Notes under the pieces: generated by a model
Databases searched by the model: none
What the model saw: the letters and a program-made list of their open reading frames with translations, nothing else
What the model was told of the DNA's origin: nothing
In this document: positions 1 through 8,594 of the stretch, piece after piece
How the letters are laid out: each line of letters opens with the position of its first letter
How positions within the stretch are numbered: position 1 is the first letter of the stretch
NCBI GenBank assembly: GCA_934394565.1
Contig: CAKRQV010000021.1
Coordinates: 1-34,421 of the forward strand
Direction of reading: 5' to 3'
Source: an uncultured Lachnospiraceae bacterium
GTDB taxonomy: Bacteria; Bacillota; Clostridia; Lachnospirales; Lachnospiraceae
Length of the DNA stretch: 34,421 nt
Translations under genes and position numbers: made by a program

Positions 1-74
1 GATTCGAACCCACGCGCCCTTTCGGACAAACGGTTTTCAAGACCGCCTCGTTATGACCGCTTCGATACCTCTCC
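1..74 (-). tRNA. tRNA-Ser(UGA), 3' end cut by the window edge
   Basis: Read on the minus strand the tRNA starts GGAGAGG at 74, a typical serine acceptor start. The anticodon arm has loop CTTGAAA with anticodon TGA at 39-37. It is followed by a long class II variable arm (stem around GTCCGAAAGGGC) and the T-loop GGTTCGAATC at the window edge. The last acceptor bases and any CCA lie outside the window. A strong promoter sits directly upstream. Confidence 0.93.
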
Positions 75-100
75 GTGCATCTCTCACAGAGACAATTGAG

Positions 101-129
101 ATTATATCAGCCTCTATAAGAGTTGTCAA
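101..129 (-). promoter_or_regulatory. Promoter of tRNA-Ser
   Basis: On the minus strand there is a perfect -35 TTGACA (129-124), a 17-nt spacer and a perfect -10 TATAAT (106-101). The predicted start is near 94, about 20 nt before the tRNA. It lies in the gap after ispD (75-167), so the tRNA does not need read-through from the operon. The rest of that gap is A/T-rich runs with no clear hairpin terminator for ispD. Confidence 0.85.
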
Positions 130-167
130 CAACTTTTTTTAACTTTTTTGAGTTTTTTTAATTTTCG

Positions 168-866
168 CTACAATTGGTACTTTTCAGCCAGTATTTTTGC
201 GGGAATCAGGTCTTCCGGTGTCGTAATCTTGATATTATCATAGGAGCCTTTTGTCAGATGGACTGCTGTCTCCCCACTGTATTCCACGCAGGATGCATCG
301 TCTGTCAGTCCCGGTGCCTCTTCTGCCAGTGCCTTTTGGTAGCTTTCAAGGATCAGTTGTCTTTTGAACACCTGCGGAGTCTGTGCCTGCCATACGAAAC
401 GGCGATCCGGTGTATCGCAGATATTTCCCTCTGCATCGGCAATCTTGATCGTATCCTTTGCCGGTACGGCTGCAATGCAGGCGCTGTATTTCTGTACATC
501 CGTATACAGTGCTGCCAGAAGCGCATCTGAAATAAACGGTCTTGCCCCATCATGGATAAAGACATACGATGTCTCTCCGCAGCTTTTCAGTCCTTCATAT
601 ACAGAATTGCAGCGTTCTTTTCCTCCGGGAATAATATTTTTGACTTTGGAGATCTTATATTTGTCCACGATCTCTTTCTGGCAGTAGTCGATTTCTTCTG
701 CGGATGTCACCAGAATAATTTCCTTTATATAAGGCTGCCGTGCAAAGCACCGCAGACTGTAGGCCAGCACAGGCATGCCCTGGATTTCGAGATACTGTTT
801 TTTTATGGCTGACCCCATGCGTTTTCCACTGCCGGCCGCCAGTACGATCGCACTACACTCCATCAT
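168..866 (-). CDS. ispD: 2-C-methyl-D-erythritol 4-phosphate cytidylyltransferase (IspD)
   Basis: IspD joins CTP and MEP to give CDP-methylerythritol in the cytosolic non-mevalonate isoprenoid pathway. The 232-residue protein has the usual family length. It shows the nucleotide-binding N-terminus LAAGSGKRMG (9-18) with K22/K23, the HDGARPF motif (105-111), VPAKDTIK (134-141), QTPQVF (162-167) and NIKITTPEDL (211-220). The start overlaps the tsaD stop by 4 nt (ATGA), so it is the last gene of the tsaE-tsaB-rimI-rnz-tsaD-ispD operon and probably translationally coupled. Two Met codons in tandem leave the exact start uncertain by one residue. Finding ispD without ispF beside it is not unusual. 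Confidence 0.96.
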   Translation of the reverse strand: MMECSAIVLAAGSGKRMGSAIKKQYLEIQGMPVLAYSLRCFARQPYIKEIILVTSAEEIDYCQKEIVDKYKISKVKNIIPGGKERCNSVYEGLKSCGETSYVFIHDGARPFISDALLAALYTDVQKYSACIAAVPAKDTIKIADAEGNICDTPDRRFVWQAQTPQVFKRQLILESYQKALAEEAPGLTDDASCVEYSGETAVHLTKGSYDNIKITTPEDLIPAKILAEKYQL

Positions 867-1885
867 CGTTCTCCCAGCTGCAGATTCGGTACCGCATTCA
901 GATCCCAGCCGCTTCTGGTTCCTTTAATATACTCGTAATAGGCCGCAACACCAATCATAGCGCCATTATCTGTGCAAAAAATCGGTGACGGATGATAAAA
1001 TCGAATATTCTCGGCCACGCAAGCTGCTTCCATTGTTTTTCGCAGAGTACTGTTAGAAGCTACCCCTCCGGCAATCGCCAGCTTGTTTATATGATGCTCC
1101 TTTGCCGCACGGATGGCTTTCTGCGTCAATGTATCCACGACCGCTTTCTGGAAAGATGCTGCCAGATCTGCACGGTTAAATTCCTGACGCTGCATATTCG
1201 CCTTATTAATATAATTAAGTACTGCGCTCTTCAGGCCACTGAAGCTGAAATCATAGGGTGCATCTTCCATATGCGCTTTTGGAAATACGATGGCATCCGG
1301 ATTTCCTTCTTTTGACAACTTGTCAATCTTTGGTCCGCCCGGATAACCCAGGCCGATGGCTCTCGCCACTTTGTCAAAGGCCTCGCCTGCAGCATCATCC
1401 CTGGTACGACCAAGGATTTCAAATTCACCATAATCCTTCACAATAACCAGATGGGTATGCCCGCCGGATACGATCAGACATAAAAAAGGTGGTTCCAGAT
1501 CTGGATTTTCAATATAATTGGCCGATACGTGGCCTTCAATGTGATGCACGCCAACCAATGGAATATCTGCGGCAAAACAGATGGCCTTTGCCTCTGCGAC
1601 ACCCACTAGCAGTGCACCCACAAGCCCAGGTCCATAGGTCACGCCCAGCGCATCCAGATCTTTCAGACCCACACCGGCTTCTTTTAATGCTTCTTCAATT
1701 ACTGTGTTAATTCTTTCAATATGCTTCCTGGAAGCAATCTCCGGCACAACGCCGCCATATTCTTTATGAATATCAATCTGTGAAGAAATTACATTTGACA
1801 GCACGGTTCTGCCATTTTTGATCACGGCCGCAGCTGTCTCATCACAGGAGCTTTCCAGCCCCAGAATCAGTATATCCTTTTCCAT
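863..1885 (-). CDS. tsaD: tRNA N6-adenosine threonylcarbamoyltransferase (TsaD)
   Basis: TsaD (formerly Gcp/YgjD) transfers the threonylcarbamoyl group to A37 of tRNAs that read ANN codons, working with TsaB and TsaE. The 340-residue ASKHA-fold protein shows ESSCDET (11-17), the metal-binding HHIEGH (H115 and H119), the phosphate loop SGGHTHLV near 140-147, and a C-terminal CTDNGAMI motif. It sits 20 nt after rnz and overlaps ispD by 4 nt. Both partner genes, tsaB and tsaE, lie upstream in the same operon. TsaC/Sua5, which makes the threonylcarbamoyl-AMP substrate, is not in the window. Confidence 0.97.
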   Translation of the reverse strand: MEKDILILGLESSCDETAAAVIKNGRTVLSNVISSQIDIHKEYGGVVPEIASRKHIERINTVIEEALKEAGVGLKDLDALGVTYGPGLVGALLVGVAEAKAICFAADIPLVGVHHIEGHVSANYIENPDLEPPFLCLIVSGGHTHLVIVKDYGEFEILGRTRDDAAGEAFDKVARAIGLGYPGGPKIDKLSKEGNPDAIVFPKAHMEDAPYDFSFSGLKSAVLNYINKANMQRQEFNRADLAASFQKAVVDTLTQKAIRAAKEHHINKLAIAGGVASNSTLRKTMEAACVAENIRFYHPSPIFCTDNGAMIGVAAYYEYIKGTRSGWDLNAVPNLQLGER

Positions 1886-1905
1886 AGCTGTTTCCTTCTA
1901 TCTAT

Positions 1906-2820
1906 CTATTCTTCTTCAAAATTCAATGTAACACTTTTGCCGTCCCGTCCAAGATACGTCTGTTGGAAAATCTTCTGTACATCTCCGAGATAATTCTCCG
2001 GATAGACCAGCGACGGACTGAAATGGGTCAGCCACATTTCCTTTGGCTGTGCCTTTACAGCAAGACCGGCTGCCTCTTTGAAAGTCATATGTTTGTATTC
2101 TCTGGCCTTTTTATCTTTTTCCGGCTCACCGTACATCCCCTCACAGATAAAAAGGTCGCTGTCCTTTGCCTGTTCAGCAATTACCGGCAGCGGGCGGGTA
2201 TCTGTGGTATAAGTGACCTTGAGCCCTTTGCGAACCGGTCCCAGAACCATCTCCGGTGTATATTCCCGGCCTTCTTCATCCATAATTGTCTCACCCTTTT
2301 GCAGACGGTTCCAATACGCCAGTGGGATCCCCTGTGCTTTTGCCCTTGCCGCATCAAATTTGCCCTTACGGGGTATTTCCAGCGTATAGCCATAGCACAG
2401 GACATTATGCTGTACCTTGAAAGCTGTAATCTGATATCCGCAGATCTCGATTTTCTCCACAGGATCCGTCAGTTCATGAAAAACAAGGGGGAAGGGAAGC
2501 TCCGGTGCAATGCAGCGCAGTGCATTCACCACCCGTTCCAGTCCCCGGGGGCCGATCAGAGTCAGCGGCTCGGTCCGTTCGGCATTGCCCATCGTCAGTA
2601 AAAGTCCCGGCAGACCGCTGATATGGTCGGCATGGTAATGGGTAAAACAGACCACATCGATCGGTTTAAATACCCAGCCTTTCTTTTTGATCGCAATCTG
2701 CGTGGCTTCTCCACAGTCGATCAGCAGATTACTGCCATTATATCTTGTCATCAGGGAAGTCAGAAACCGTCCCGGAAGCGGCATCATACCGCCGGTTCCC
2801 AAAAGACATATATCCAGCAT
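1906..2820 (-). CDS. rnz: Ribonuclease Z (tRNA 3' processing endonuclease)
   Basis: RNase Z cuts the 3' trailer from tRNA precursors. The 304-residue metallo-beta-lactamase protein has the zinc motif HYHADH (61-66), a TDTRPL loop near residue 211, and a late HFSP histidine. The length fits the short bacterial RNase Z class with its flexible-arm segment. It lies 18 nt after rimI and 20 nt before tsaD, so three tRNA maturation activities share one transcript. The closest alternative is an arylsulfatase-like hydrolase of the same fold, but the His/Asp pattern and context favour RNase Z. Confidence 0.93.
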   Translation of the reverse strand: MLDICLLGTGGMMPLPGRFLTSLMTRYNGSNLLIDCGEATQIAIKKKGWVFKPIDVVCFTHYHADHISGLPGLLLTMGNAERTEPLTLIGPRGLERVVNALRCIAPELPFPLVFHELTDPVEKIEICGYQITAFKVQHNVLCYGYTLEIPRKGKFDAARAKAQGIPLAYWNRLQKGETIMDEEGREYTPEMVLGPVRKGLKVTYTTDTRPLPVIAEQAKDSDLFICEGMYGEPEKDKKAREYKHMTFKEAAGLAVKAQPKEMWLTHFSPSLVYPENYLGDVQKIFQQTYLGRDGKSVTLNFEEE

Positions 2821-2838
2821 AGTTTGACTCCTTGTCGT

Positions 2839-3279
2839 TTATTTGAGCGTGCAGCTCATCAAGACGGCATCCTCCGTCGGTTCTTCGTAATAGTTTTTGC
2901 GTTCTCCATCCTGTGCAAAGAAAAACTCTTCATACAGACGGATCGCCGGTATATTGCTCTTTCTGACCTCAAGATGGATCATGGTCAGTCCGGCTGTGCG
3001 CATCTTATCCAGCATAGTCTGTACCAGCAGACGGCCAACACCTCTTCGTCTGGCATCTTCTGCCACGGATACATTGGTGATCTCGCCTTCATCCAGTACC
3101 ATCATAATCCCTATATAGCCGAGGATCTTTTCATTTTCTTCAGCCACAAGAAACAACGTATCATTTCGCATGAGGAAGCTGAAAAAGCCGTTTTCTGTCC
3201 ACGGCACTGAAAAATTCTGCCGTTCGATCTCCATCACCTGTTCCAGATCATCAAACTGCATTTCTCTGATCGTTATCAT
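2839..3279 (-). CDS. rimI: Ribosomal protein S18-alanine N-acetyltransferase (RimI)
   Basis: This 146-residue GNAT protein is expected to acetylate the N-terminal alanine of ribosomal protein S18 using acetyl-CoA. The CoA-binding motif is RRRGVGRLL (77-85), preceded by the beta-4 strand EITNVSV. The RimI signature LEVRKSNIPAIRLYE follows from residue 103, and the end has the typical ERKNYY. The start overlaps tsaB by 4 nt (ATGA). The rimI-tsaB pairing is common in Firmicutes and supports the specific name over a generic acetyltransferase. Confidence 0.93.
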   Translation of the reverse strand: MITIREMQFDDLEQVMEIERQNFSVPWTENGFFSFLMRNDTLFLVAEENEKILGYIGIMMVLDEGEITNVSVAEDARRRGVGRLLVQTMLDKMRTAGLTMIHLEVRKSNIPAIRLYEEFFFAQDGERKNYYEEPTEDAVLMSCTLK

Positions 3280-3998
3280 GCATTCTCCTGTTCTCTTTTC
3301 AGACGCTCGGCACGTTCTCTTTCTGCCTGGGAAACCCGCAGATACTCCGGACGGTGCTCTGCCGCTGTCTGGATTTTTCCTTCTTTATAATAATATCTGG
3401 CTGCAAGTGCGGCTACCGCACCGGCTTTCTGCTTGTTCAGATGTACCGGAGCGAAGCTTACCGGGACTTTGCATCCCGAAAGGATCTGTTCCTTAAATAC
3501 CGGCACGCCATCTCCTAAAAATACCGCCAGTTCACCCAGAGCATTGATCTCTTCGATCAGCTCTTCGATGCCCTTTGCCTGCTGTTCTCTGACAGTGGCA
3601 AGCTCATGGTCCACAAAGCGGTAAATGCCGGTATAGACCTGACGGCGTCTGGCATCCATGATCGGGCAGATGACCCCCGGCGTATCATACAGATTGTATG
3701 CCATCGCTTCCAGTGTCGGCACGGCGATCAGCGGTTTATCCAGGGCAAGCCCCAGACCTTTGGCTGTGGCCGAACCGATCCGAAGACCGGTAAATGACCC
3801 CGGCCCCGCAGATATGGCAATAGCGTCGATGCTGCTCATATCCAGCTCGATATTTTTGCGGATCTCATCAAGCATCGGCAAAAGTGTCTGTGAATGTGTC
3901 TTCTTATAGCATATCGTATATTCCGCGAGCAGGGTATCATCCTCTGTCACTGCAGCGGATGCCACCAGCCCGGAACTGTCCAAAGCCAGAATTTTCAT
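3276..3998 (-). CDS. tsaB: tRNA t6A biosynthesis protein TsaB
   Basis: TsaB (YeaZ) is the non-catalytic ASKHA-fold partner that dimerises with TsaD and recruits TsaE for t6A synthesis. The 240-residue protein begins MKILALDSSG, has HSQTLLPML (35-43) and the diagnostic GPGSFTGLRIG (65-75). It lacks the HxxxH metal site found in TsaD. Its start overlaps the tsaE stop and its own stop overlaps the rimI start, each by 4 nt, so coupled translation is likely. Confidence 0.96.
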   Translation of the reverse strand: MKILALDSSGLVASAAVTEDDTLLAEYTICYKKTHSQTLLPMLDEIRKNIELDMSSIDAIAISAGPGSFTGLRIGSATAKGLGLALDKPLIAVPTLEAMAYNLYDTPGVICPIMDARRRQVYTGIYRFVDHELATVREQQAKGIEELIEEINALGELAVFLGDGVPVFKEQILSGCKVPVSFAPVHLNKQKAGAVAALAARYYYKEGKIQTAAEHRPEYLRVSQAERERAERLKREQENA

Positions 3999-4429
3999 GC
4001 GTTTTCTCCTTTTTCGATACGGATTCTTCTGTAATCCAGTCCTTTATCCAGATCTTTTTCAATATATACGGCAATCGCTTCCTCCGGGATCAGCTCTTCG
4101 ATCAGTTCTGCCCATTCGATCAGGCAGATTCCATGTCCGTAAAAATAGTCTTCATAACCGATCTCATCCATTTCCTCCGGATCACCGATGCGATATACAT
4201 CGAAATGATACAGCGGCAGACGGCCGCTCTCATACTCCTGCAGGATTGTAAACGTCGGACTTGTCACTGGTTCTTTAATCCCAAGCCCTGCTGCCAGGCC
4301 TTTGGTGAACACAGTCTTGCCCACGCCAAGGTCTCCATTCAAGGTATAGATTTCTCCCGGTCGGACTGTTTCGGCCAGTTTTTTTCCTATTGTAAATGTA
4401 TCTTCTGGTGTAAAGCTTTCAAAAATCAT
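3995..4429 (-). CDS. tsaE: tRNA t6A biosynthesis ATPase TsaE
   Basis: TsaE (YjeE) is the small P-loop ATPase that resets the TsaB-TsaD complex between rounds of t6A synthesis. The 144 residues include the Walker A GDLGVGKT (32-39), TSPTF (56-60), HFDVYR (75-80) and the late IEWAE (104-108), all family signatures. The start follows an AAGGAG site at 10 nt. It is the first gene of the six-gene operon and has a clear promoter upstream. Confidence 0.96.
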   Translation of the reverse strand: MIFESFTPEDTFTIGKKLAETVRPGEIYTLNGDLGVGKTVFTKGLAAGLGIKEPVTSPTFTILQEYESGRLPLYHFDVYRIGDPEEMDEIGYEDYFYGHGICLIEWAELIEELIPEEAIAVYIEKDLDKGLDYRRIRIEKGENA

Positions 4430-4454
4430 ATGTTTACTCCTTTATAGCGACCAC

Positions 4455-4483
4455 AGTATAGCACATCCTGCTTTCGGACTCAA
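4455..4483 (-). promoter_or_regulatory. Promoter of the tsaE-ispD operon
   Basis: Minus-strand -35 TTGAGT (4483-4478), 17-nt spacer, and an extended -10 TGCTATACT ending at 4455. The predicted start is about 20 nt before the tsaE ATG. It is back to back with the ppi promoter. Confidence 0.75.
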
Positions 4484-4496
4484 GAACAGTTGACAC

Positions 4497-4525
4497 TTGC
4501 ACGGACGACTGGAAACAGATATACT
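4497..4525 (+). promoter_or_regulatory. Promoter of the cyclophilin gene
   Basis: Plus-strand -35 TTGCAC (4497-4502), 17-nt spacer, -10 TATACT (4520-4525). It gives a leader of about 90 nt before the ATG at 4622. An alternative upstream TTGACA at 4490-4495 is too far from the -10. Confidence 0.6.
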
Positions 4526-4621
4526 GTAAGCGAAACTGTCCGTTGGACAAATACCAGTAAAAGACTGACAGCCGCCACCGGCAGACCGGACGGCCACCGT
4601 CAGCTTTTGGAAAGGAATACT

Positions 4622-5140
4622 ATGTCAAATCCAATTATCACGATCACCATGCAGGACGGCTCTGTCATGAAAGGGGAATTATACCCGGAGATCGCACCAA
4701 ATACCGTCAACAACTTCATCAGTCTGGTGAAAAAAGGCTATTATAACGGCCTGATCTTCCACCGTGTCATCCCGGGCTTTATGATTCAGGGCGGCTGTCC
4801 GGACGGTACCGGTATGGGTGGCCCGGGCTACTGTATCAAGGGTGAATTTTCCCAGAACGGCTTTAAAAATGACTTAAAGCATACCAAAGGTGTGCTGTCC
4901 ATGGCCAGAACTATGGCTCCGAACACCGCAGGTTCCCAGTTCTTTATCATGCACCAGACATCTCCTCATCTGGACGGTGCTTACGCTGCCTTCGGCAAGA
5001 TTACAGAGGGTCTGGATGTCATCGATACGATCGCCAATGTACCGACCAACTACATGGATAAGCCCATGAAGGATCAGGTGATCAAAACCATGGAAATCGA
5101 TACGCTGGGCGTAGACTATCCAGAACCGGAAAAATGCTAA
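4622..5140 (+). CDS. Cyclophilin-type peptidyl-prolyl cis-trans isomerase
   Basis: A cytosolic proline isomerase of 172 residues without a signal peptide. Family motifs are FHRVIPGFMIQGG (46-58, with catalytic R48), the MART segment (94-97), GSQFFI (104-109) and HLDGAYAAFG (116-125). I chose the ATG at 4622 because a GGAAAGGA site lies just upstream and the family N-terminus begins there; the open frame runs further upstream but that part is not family-like. It is convergent with the yigZ gene, with only 5 nt between the two stops and no visible terminator. Confidence 0.95.
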   Translation: MSNPIITITMQDGSVMKGELYPEIAPNTVNNFISLVKKGYYNGLIFHRVIPGFMIQGGCPDGTGMGGPGYCIKGEFSQNGFKNDLKHTKGVLSMARTMAPNTAGSQFFIMHQTSPHLDGAYAAFGKITEGLDVIDTIANVPTNYMDKPMKDQVIKTMEIDTLGVDYPEPEKC

Positions 5141-5145
5141 ATTAG

Positions 5146-5808
5146 CTACAGCAGATCCTCTCCGGTGAGGATCGTATCGCCTGTTCTGGCGAAATATATC
5201 TCCTCCTGCTCCTGCCATATGGCATTGCCGCTCGTTGCGTCCATGACCTCCGAGTGAAACGATGCCAGATCGGCAGGTTCCAGGAGGATTTTCATTTTTA
5301 CCTGATCCTCATACAGAGTATCCAGCACGATGATCTGGCGGGAGGCTGTCATATACTGCAGCTTGCCAAGGCCGGTATAGTCCGTCACGATCTCCACGGG
5401 GATCCCCTTCTTTTTTTCGATGATCTCGCAGTGCAAAAGCCCTTCCTGTACCGCCTGGGAATAGGCACGCACCAGACCTCCGGTACCAAGAAGCACACCG
5501 CCGAAATACCTCGTCACCACTACAGCCACATCGTACAGCTGCTGTCCGCACAGCACGTCCAGCATCGGATGCCCTGCAGTGCCCTGCGGTTCCCCGTCAT
5601 CACTGCTTCGCATGCAGCTCTGCGTCTCGCCGAGAATATAAGCATAACAATTGTGTCTCGCGTCCCAGTATTTTTTCTTTGTTTTTTCTATAAAAGCCAG
5701 CGCCTCCTCCTCGGAATGCACCGGACAGATCGTTGCGATAAAGCGGGACTTTTTCTCCGTGATTTCGCCCTGTCCGCCAATATACACGGTTTTGTTCCAG
5801 ACTGCCAT
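5146..5808 (-). CDS. YigZ/IMPACT (UPF0029) family protein
   Basis: This 220-residue protein matches the YigZ/YvyE family: an N-terminal IMPACT domain with the signature VVVTRYFGGVLLGTGGLVRA and a smaller C-terminal ferredoxin-like DUF1949 domain. An early SRFIA and the SDDGEPQGTAGHP segment are also typical. The biochemical role in bacteria is not settled; in eukaryotes IMPACT modulates GCN2. The start at 5808 follows an AAAGGAG site; an upstream in-frame Met at 5859 would overlap the promoter. No operon partners. Confidence 0.9.
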   Translation of the reverse strand: MAVWNKTVYIGGQGEITEKKSRFIATICPVHSEEEALAFIEKTKKKYWDARHNCYAYILGETQSCMRSSDDGEPQGTAGHPMLDVLCGQQLYDVAVVVTRYFGGVLLGTGGLVRAYSQAVQEGLLHCEIIEKKKGIPVEIVTDYTGLGKLQYMTASRQIIVLDTLYEDQVKMKILLEPADLASFHSEVMDATSGNAIWQEQEEIYFARTGDTILTGEDLL

Positions 5809-5841
5809 CTGCAGCTCCTTTCTGCGATAATATATAGAGTA

Positions 5842-5871
5842 AGTATAGCATGTTACCAAAGGAATTGTGAA
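5842..5871 (-). promoter_or_regulatory. Promoter of the YigZ family gene
   Basis: Minus-strand -35 TTCACA (5871-5866), 18-nt spacer, and an extended -10 TGCTATACT (5850-5842). The start is predicted about 28 nt before the ATG. Confidence 0.55.
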
Positions 5872-5906
5872 GAATCTATTTTTTTCTTTATTTCATAGTA
5901 GTGATT

Positions 5907-5915
5907 TGTTATAAT
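5907..5915 (+). promoter_or_regulatory. Extended -10 promoter of the PBP1A gene
   Basis: TGTTATAAT (5907-5915) is a full extended -10; no good -35 is seen at the right distance. A GGAGG site at 5931-5935 precedes the ATG at 5943. Confidence 0.55.
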
Positions 5916-5942
5916 TATAAGTCAGAATAAGGAGGTTTATCT

Positions 5943-8510
5943 ATGAATTACGGCAGAAAAGGTTTACAGTCCGGCCGCAAAAAACTTTCCTCCCACGGAG
6001 ATAAGCTGGAGCATGCTTTCAGTATAAATATCCTGAGAATTGTTTTACTGTCACTGATATTTCTGCTTGTCTGCAGTATCAGTCTCGGACTGGGTGTTTT
6101 CAGAGGAATACTGGCGACCACACCAGATGTCAGTGAGGCCAATATCATGCCCGTCGGCTATGCTACCTACATCTACGATGGCAACGGCAACATGATCCAG
6201 AAGCTTACCGGTTCCAACGCCAACCGTGTTGCAGTATCCATCAGCGATATTCCGCTGCATATGCAGCATGCGATCGTGGCGATCGAGGACGAACGTTTTT
6301 ATGAGCATAATGGCATCGATATCAAGGGTATCGTCCGTGCCGGTGCCAATGGCATCGTCCGTCTGGCGGCTGGTCATATTCCCAATGAAGGTGCGAGTAC
6401 ACTGACACAGCAGCTTCTGAAAAACAATGTCTTTACGACATGGACACAGGAAAATCAGCTGGACCGCGTCAAGCGTAAGGTGCAGGAACAGTTTCTTGCT
6501 CTGCAGCTGGAGGCCAATCTGACCAAAGAGGGCAAGGATACCAAGAGTGTGATTCTGGAAAATTATCTGAATACGATCAACCTTGGTGCAGGTACCTACG
6601 GCGTCCAGACAGCTTCCTATAAATATTTCGACAAAAGTGTTTCAGAGCTGACGCTCTCCGAATGTGCGGTACTGGCTGCCATTCCGCAGAATCCGACGGC
6701 TTTTAATCCGATCATTCATCCGGACAACAATGCTGAGCGTCGTGCCAAGGTTCTGCGCAACATGCTGGATCAGGGGTATATCTCCCAGAGCGAGTACGAA
6801 GAAGCTCTGGCCGACAAGGTCTATGACCGCATCGCCCAGGCACAGGAAAAGCAGGATCAGAAAGACAGCGTATATTCCTATTTTGTTGATGCAACGATCA
6901 GTCAGGTACTGGAGGATTTAAAGACCCAGAAGGGCTATACTGACACTCAGGCATCCAATGCCCTCTACAGCGGCGGTCTGCGTATCTATACTACGCAGGA
7001 TCCGATAATCCAAAGTATCGTTGACGAAGAATATGCCGATCCGTCCAATTTCCCGGTCGGTTCCAAAGTTGGTCTGAACTGGGCACTGACCATTACCAAA
7101 GCCGATGGCACACAGCAAAACTACAGTAAGGAAATGCTACGTCTGTATTTTCAGGATACAGAGGATGAAAACTTCGAGCTTCTGTTTGATTCCGATGACG
7201 AGGCCCAGTCCTATGTAGACAAGTACAAGGCCCATATTCTTCAGGAAGAGCCCGGTTCCCAGATCTTTGCCGAGAGGATTTCCTTTACGATGGAGCCGCA
7301 GTCCAGTATGACGATCATGGATCAGAAAACCGGCTATGTCAAAGCTATCATCGGCGGCCGAGGTGAAAAGACTGCCAGTCTGACCATGAACAGAGCTACA
7401 GATTCTACCCGTCAGCCAGGTTCTACCTTTAAGATTGTTTCTACCTATGCCACTGCGCTGGAAAAGGGCGAAACCCTGGCTACCATTTACAAGGATGAAA
7501 AATATGCCTACGAAGACGGCACGGAGGTGCGTAATGCCACCGGTCGTTATCTTGGTGATATCACGATCCGCAAAGCGATCGAACAGTCCGTCAACGTTAT
7601 AGCTGTCAAAACGCTGACCGAAGTCACACCACAGGCCGGTTACGACCAGCTGCTCAAATTTGGTTTCACCACACTGGCTGACAATGAAGAAATCAACGGT
7701 CAGGTTTATACGGATATCCGACAGCCGCTGGCACTCGGCGGCATCACCCACGGTGTAACAAACCTTGAGCTTACCGCAGCTTATGCTGCCATTGCAAATG
7801 GCGGTATGTATAATTCACCGAGTTTTTATACAACGGTCACAGATTCCGATGGCAATGTGATTCTTGAGCATCAGACAGATACACACGAAGCTGTCAGCAA
7901 CAGTACCGCTTATCTGCTGACAAGTGCCATGGAGGATGTTGTCACCAGCGGTACCGGTAAAGCCTTACAGCTTGGCTCCATGCCGGTGGCTGGTAAGACA
8001 GGTACAACCTCTGATTACAACGATGTATGGTTTGCCGGTTTTACCCCCTACTATACTGCAGCCGTATGGGCCGGTTACGATGGCAACCAGAAACTCGCCA
8101 AGGGCAGTACCTACCGTACCTATCACAAAACACTTTGGCAAAAGATCATGAAACGGATCCATGAAGGACTTCCGGCCACCGATTTTGTCATGCCTTCCAG
8201 CGTAGAAAAAGCTACCCTCTGTGCCAAGAGCGGACTGCTCGCCGGTGCGCACTGCAAAAAAATCACCGAATACTTTGCCCGGTCTACGATCCCGACACAG
8301 CAGTGTACCGACTGTGACAATGCATGGAAAGCCGAGCAGGAACGGCTTGCCAGAGAAGCTGCTGAAAAAGCTGCACAGGAGGCTGCTGAAAAAGCCGCAC
8401 AGCAGATTGAAGATGCCTTAAACGGCGGTGGTGATAATGGCGGCGACAATACCGGTAATGGTGGCGATAATGGCGACAATGCCGGTGGCGATACACAACC
8501 CACGCAGTAA
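5943..8510 (+). CDS. Class A penicillin-binding protein (PBP1A-like)
   Basis: A bifunctional peptidoglycan synthase of 855 residues, anchored by one N-terminal membrane segment (about 29-52) with the catalytic domains outside. The GT51 glycosyltransferase shows EDERFYEH (115-122, catalytic E115), GASTLTQQL (150-158) and a second Glu at 206. The transpeptidase has the SxxK serine in STFK (494-497), SVN (549-551) and KTGT (685-688). A Cys-rich stretch follows (C760, C771, C788, C791). The tail is an Ala/Glu helix-like repeat and then a low-complexity Gly/Asp/Asn end (about 827-855), probably wall-associated and disordered. Family knowledge gives the activity; the exact paralogue name is uncertain. 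Confidence 0.96.
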   Translation: MNYGRKGLQSGRKKLSSHGDKLEHAFSINILRIVLLSLIFLLVCSISLGLGVFRGILATTPDVSEANIMPVGYATYIYDGNGNMIQKLTGSNANRVAVSISDIPLHMQHAIVAIEDERFYEHNGIDIKGIVRAGANGIVRLAAGHIPNEGASTLTQQLLKNNVFTTWTQENQLDRVKRKVQEQFLALQLEANLTKEGKDTKSVILENYLNTINLGAGTYGVQTASYKYFDKSVSELTLSECAVLAAIPQNPTAFNPIIHPDNNAERRAKVLRNMLDQGYISQSEYEEALADKVYDRIAQAQEKQDQKDSVYSYFVDATISQVLEDLKTQKGYTDTQASNALYSGGLRIYTTQDPIIQSIVDEEYADPSNFPVGSKVGLNWALTITKADGTQQNYSKEMLRLYFQDTEDENFELLFDSDDEAQSYVDKYKAHILQEEPGSQIFAERISFTMEPQSSMTIMDQKTGYVKAIIGGRGEKTASLTMNRATDSTRQPGSTFKIVSTYATALEKGETLATIYKDEKYAYEDGTEVRNATGRYLGDITIRKAIEQSVNVIAVKTLTEVTPQAGYDQLLKFGFTTLADNEEINGQVYTDIRQPLALGGITHGVTNLELTAAYAAIANGGMYNSPSFYTTVTDSDGNVILEHQTDTHEAVSNSTAYLLTSAMEDVVTSGTGKALQLGSMPVAGKTGTTSDYNDVWFAGFTPYYTAAVWAGYDGNQKLAKGSTYRTYHKTLWQKIMKRIHEGLPATDFVMPSSVEKATLCAKSGLLAGAHCKKITEYFARSTIPTQQCTDCDNAWKAEQERLAREAAEKAAQEAAEKAAQQIEDALNGGGDNGGDNTGNGGDNGDNAGGDTQPTQ

Positions 8511-8546
8511 ACATTAATGCATATGTTTTTTTCTTAACAAATACCA

Positions 8547-8589
8547 TTCCCGGAAGCGGCAGCAAAAGCTGCTGTTTCCGGGAATTTTT
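8547..8589 (+). terminator. Terminator of the PBP1A gene
   Basis: A long hairpin with outer arms TTCCCGGAA/TTTCCGGGAA and inner arms AGC-AAAA-GCT, followed by TTTTT. It is the first of two terminators after the stop at 8510. Confidence 0.85.
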
Positions 8590-8594
8590 AGTAC

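Noticed and set aside
107..140. GTTGT-CA-ACAAC followed by T-run on the plus strand as a terminator
   Set aside because: No plus-strand gene precedes it, a 2-nt loop cannot form well, and the bases belong to the -35 region of the tRNA promoter.
4490..4621. N-terminal extension of the cyclophilin frame
   Set aside because: It overlaps the promoter and lacks family similarity; the ATG at 4622 has a good ribosome binding site.
8329..8500. Repetitive end of the PBP gene (Ala/Glu units and Gly/Asp/Asn units) as a possible CRISPR or tandem repeat
   Set aside because: It is in frame, of low complexity and typical of disordered tails of class A penicillin-binding proteins.
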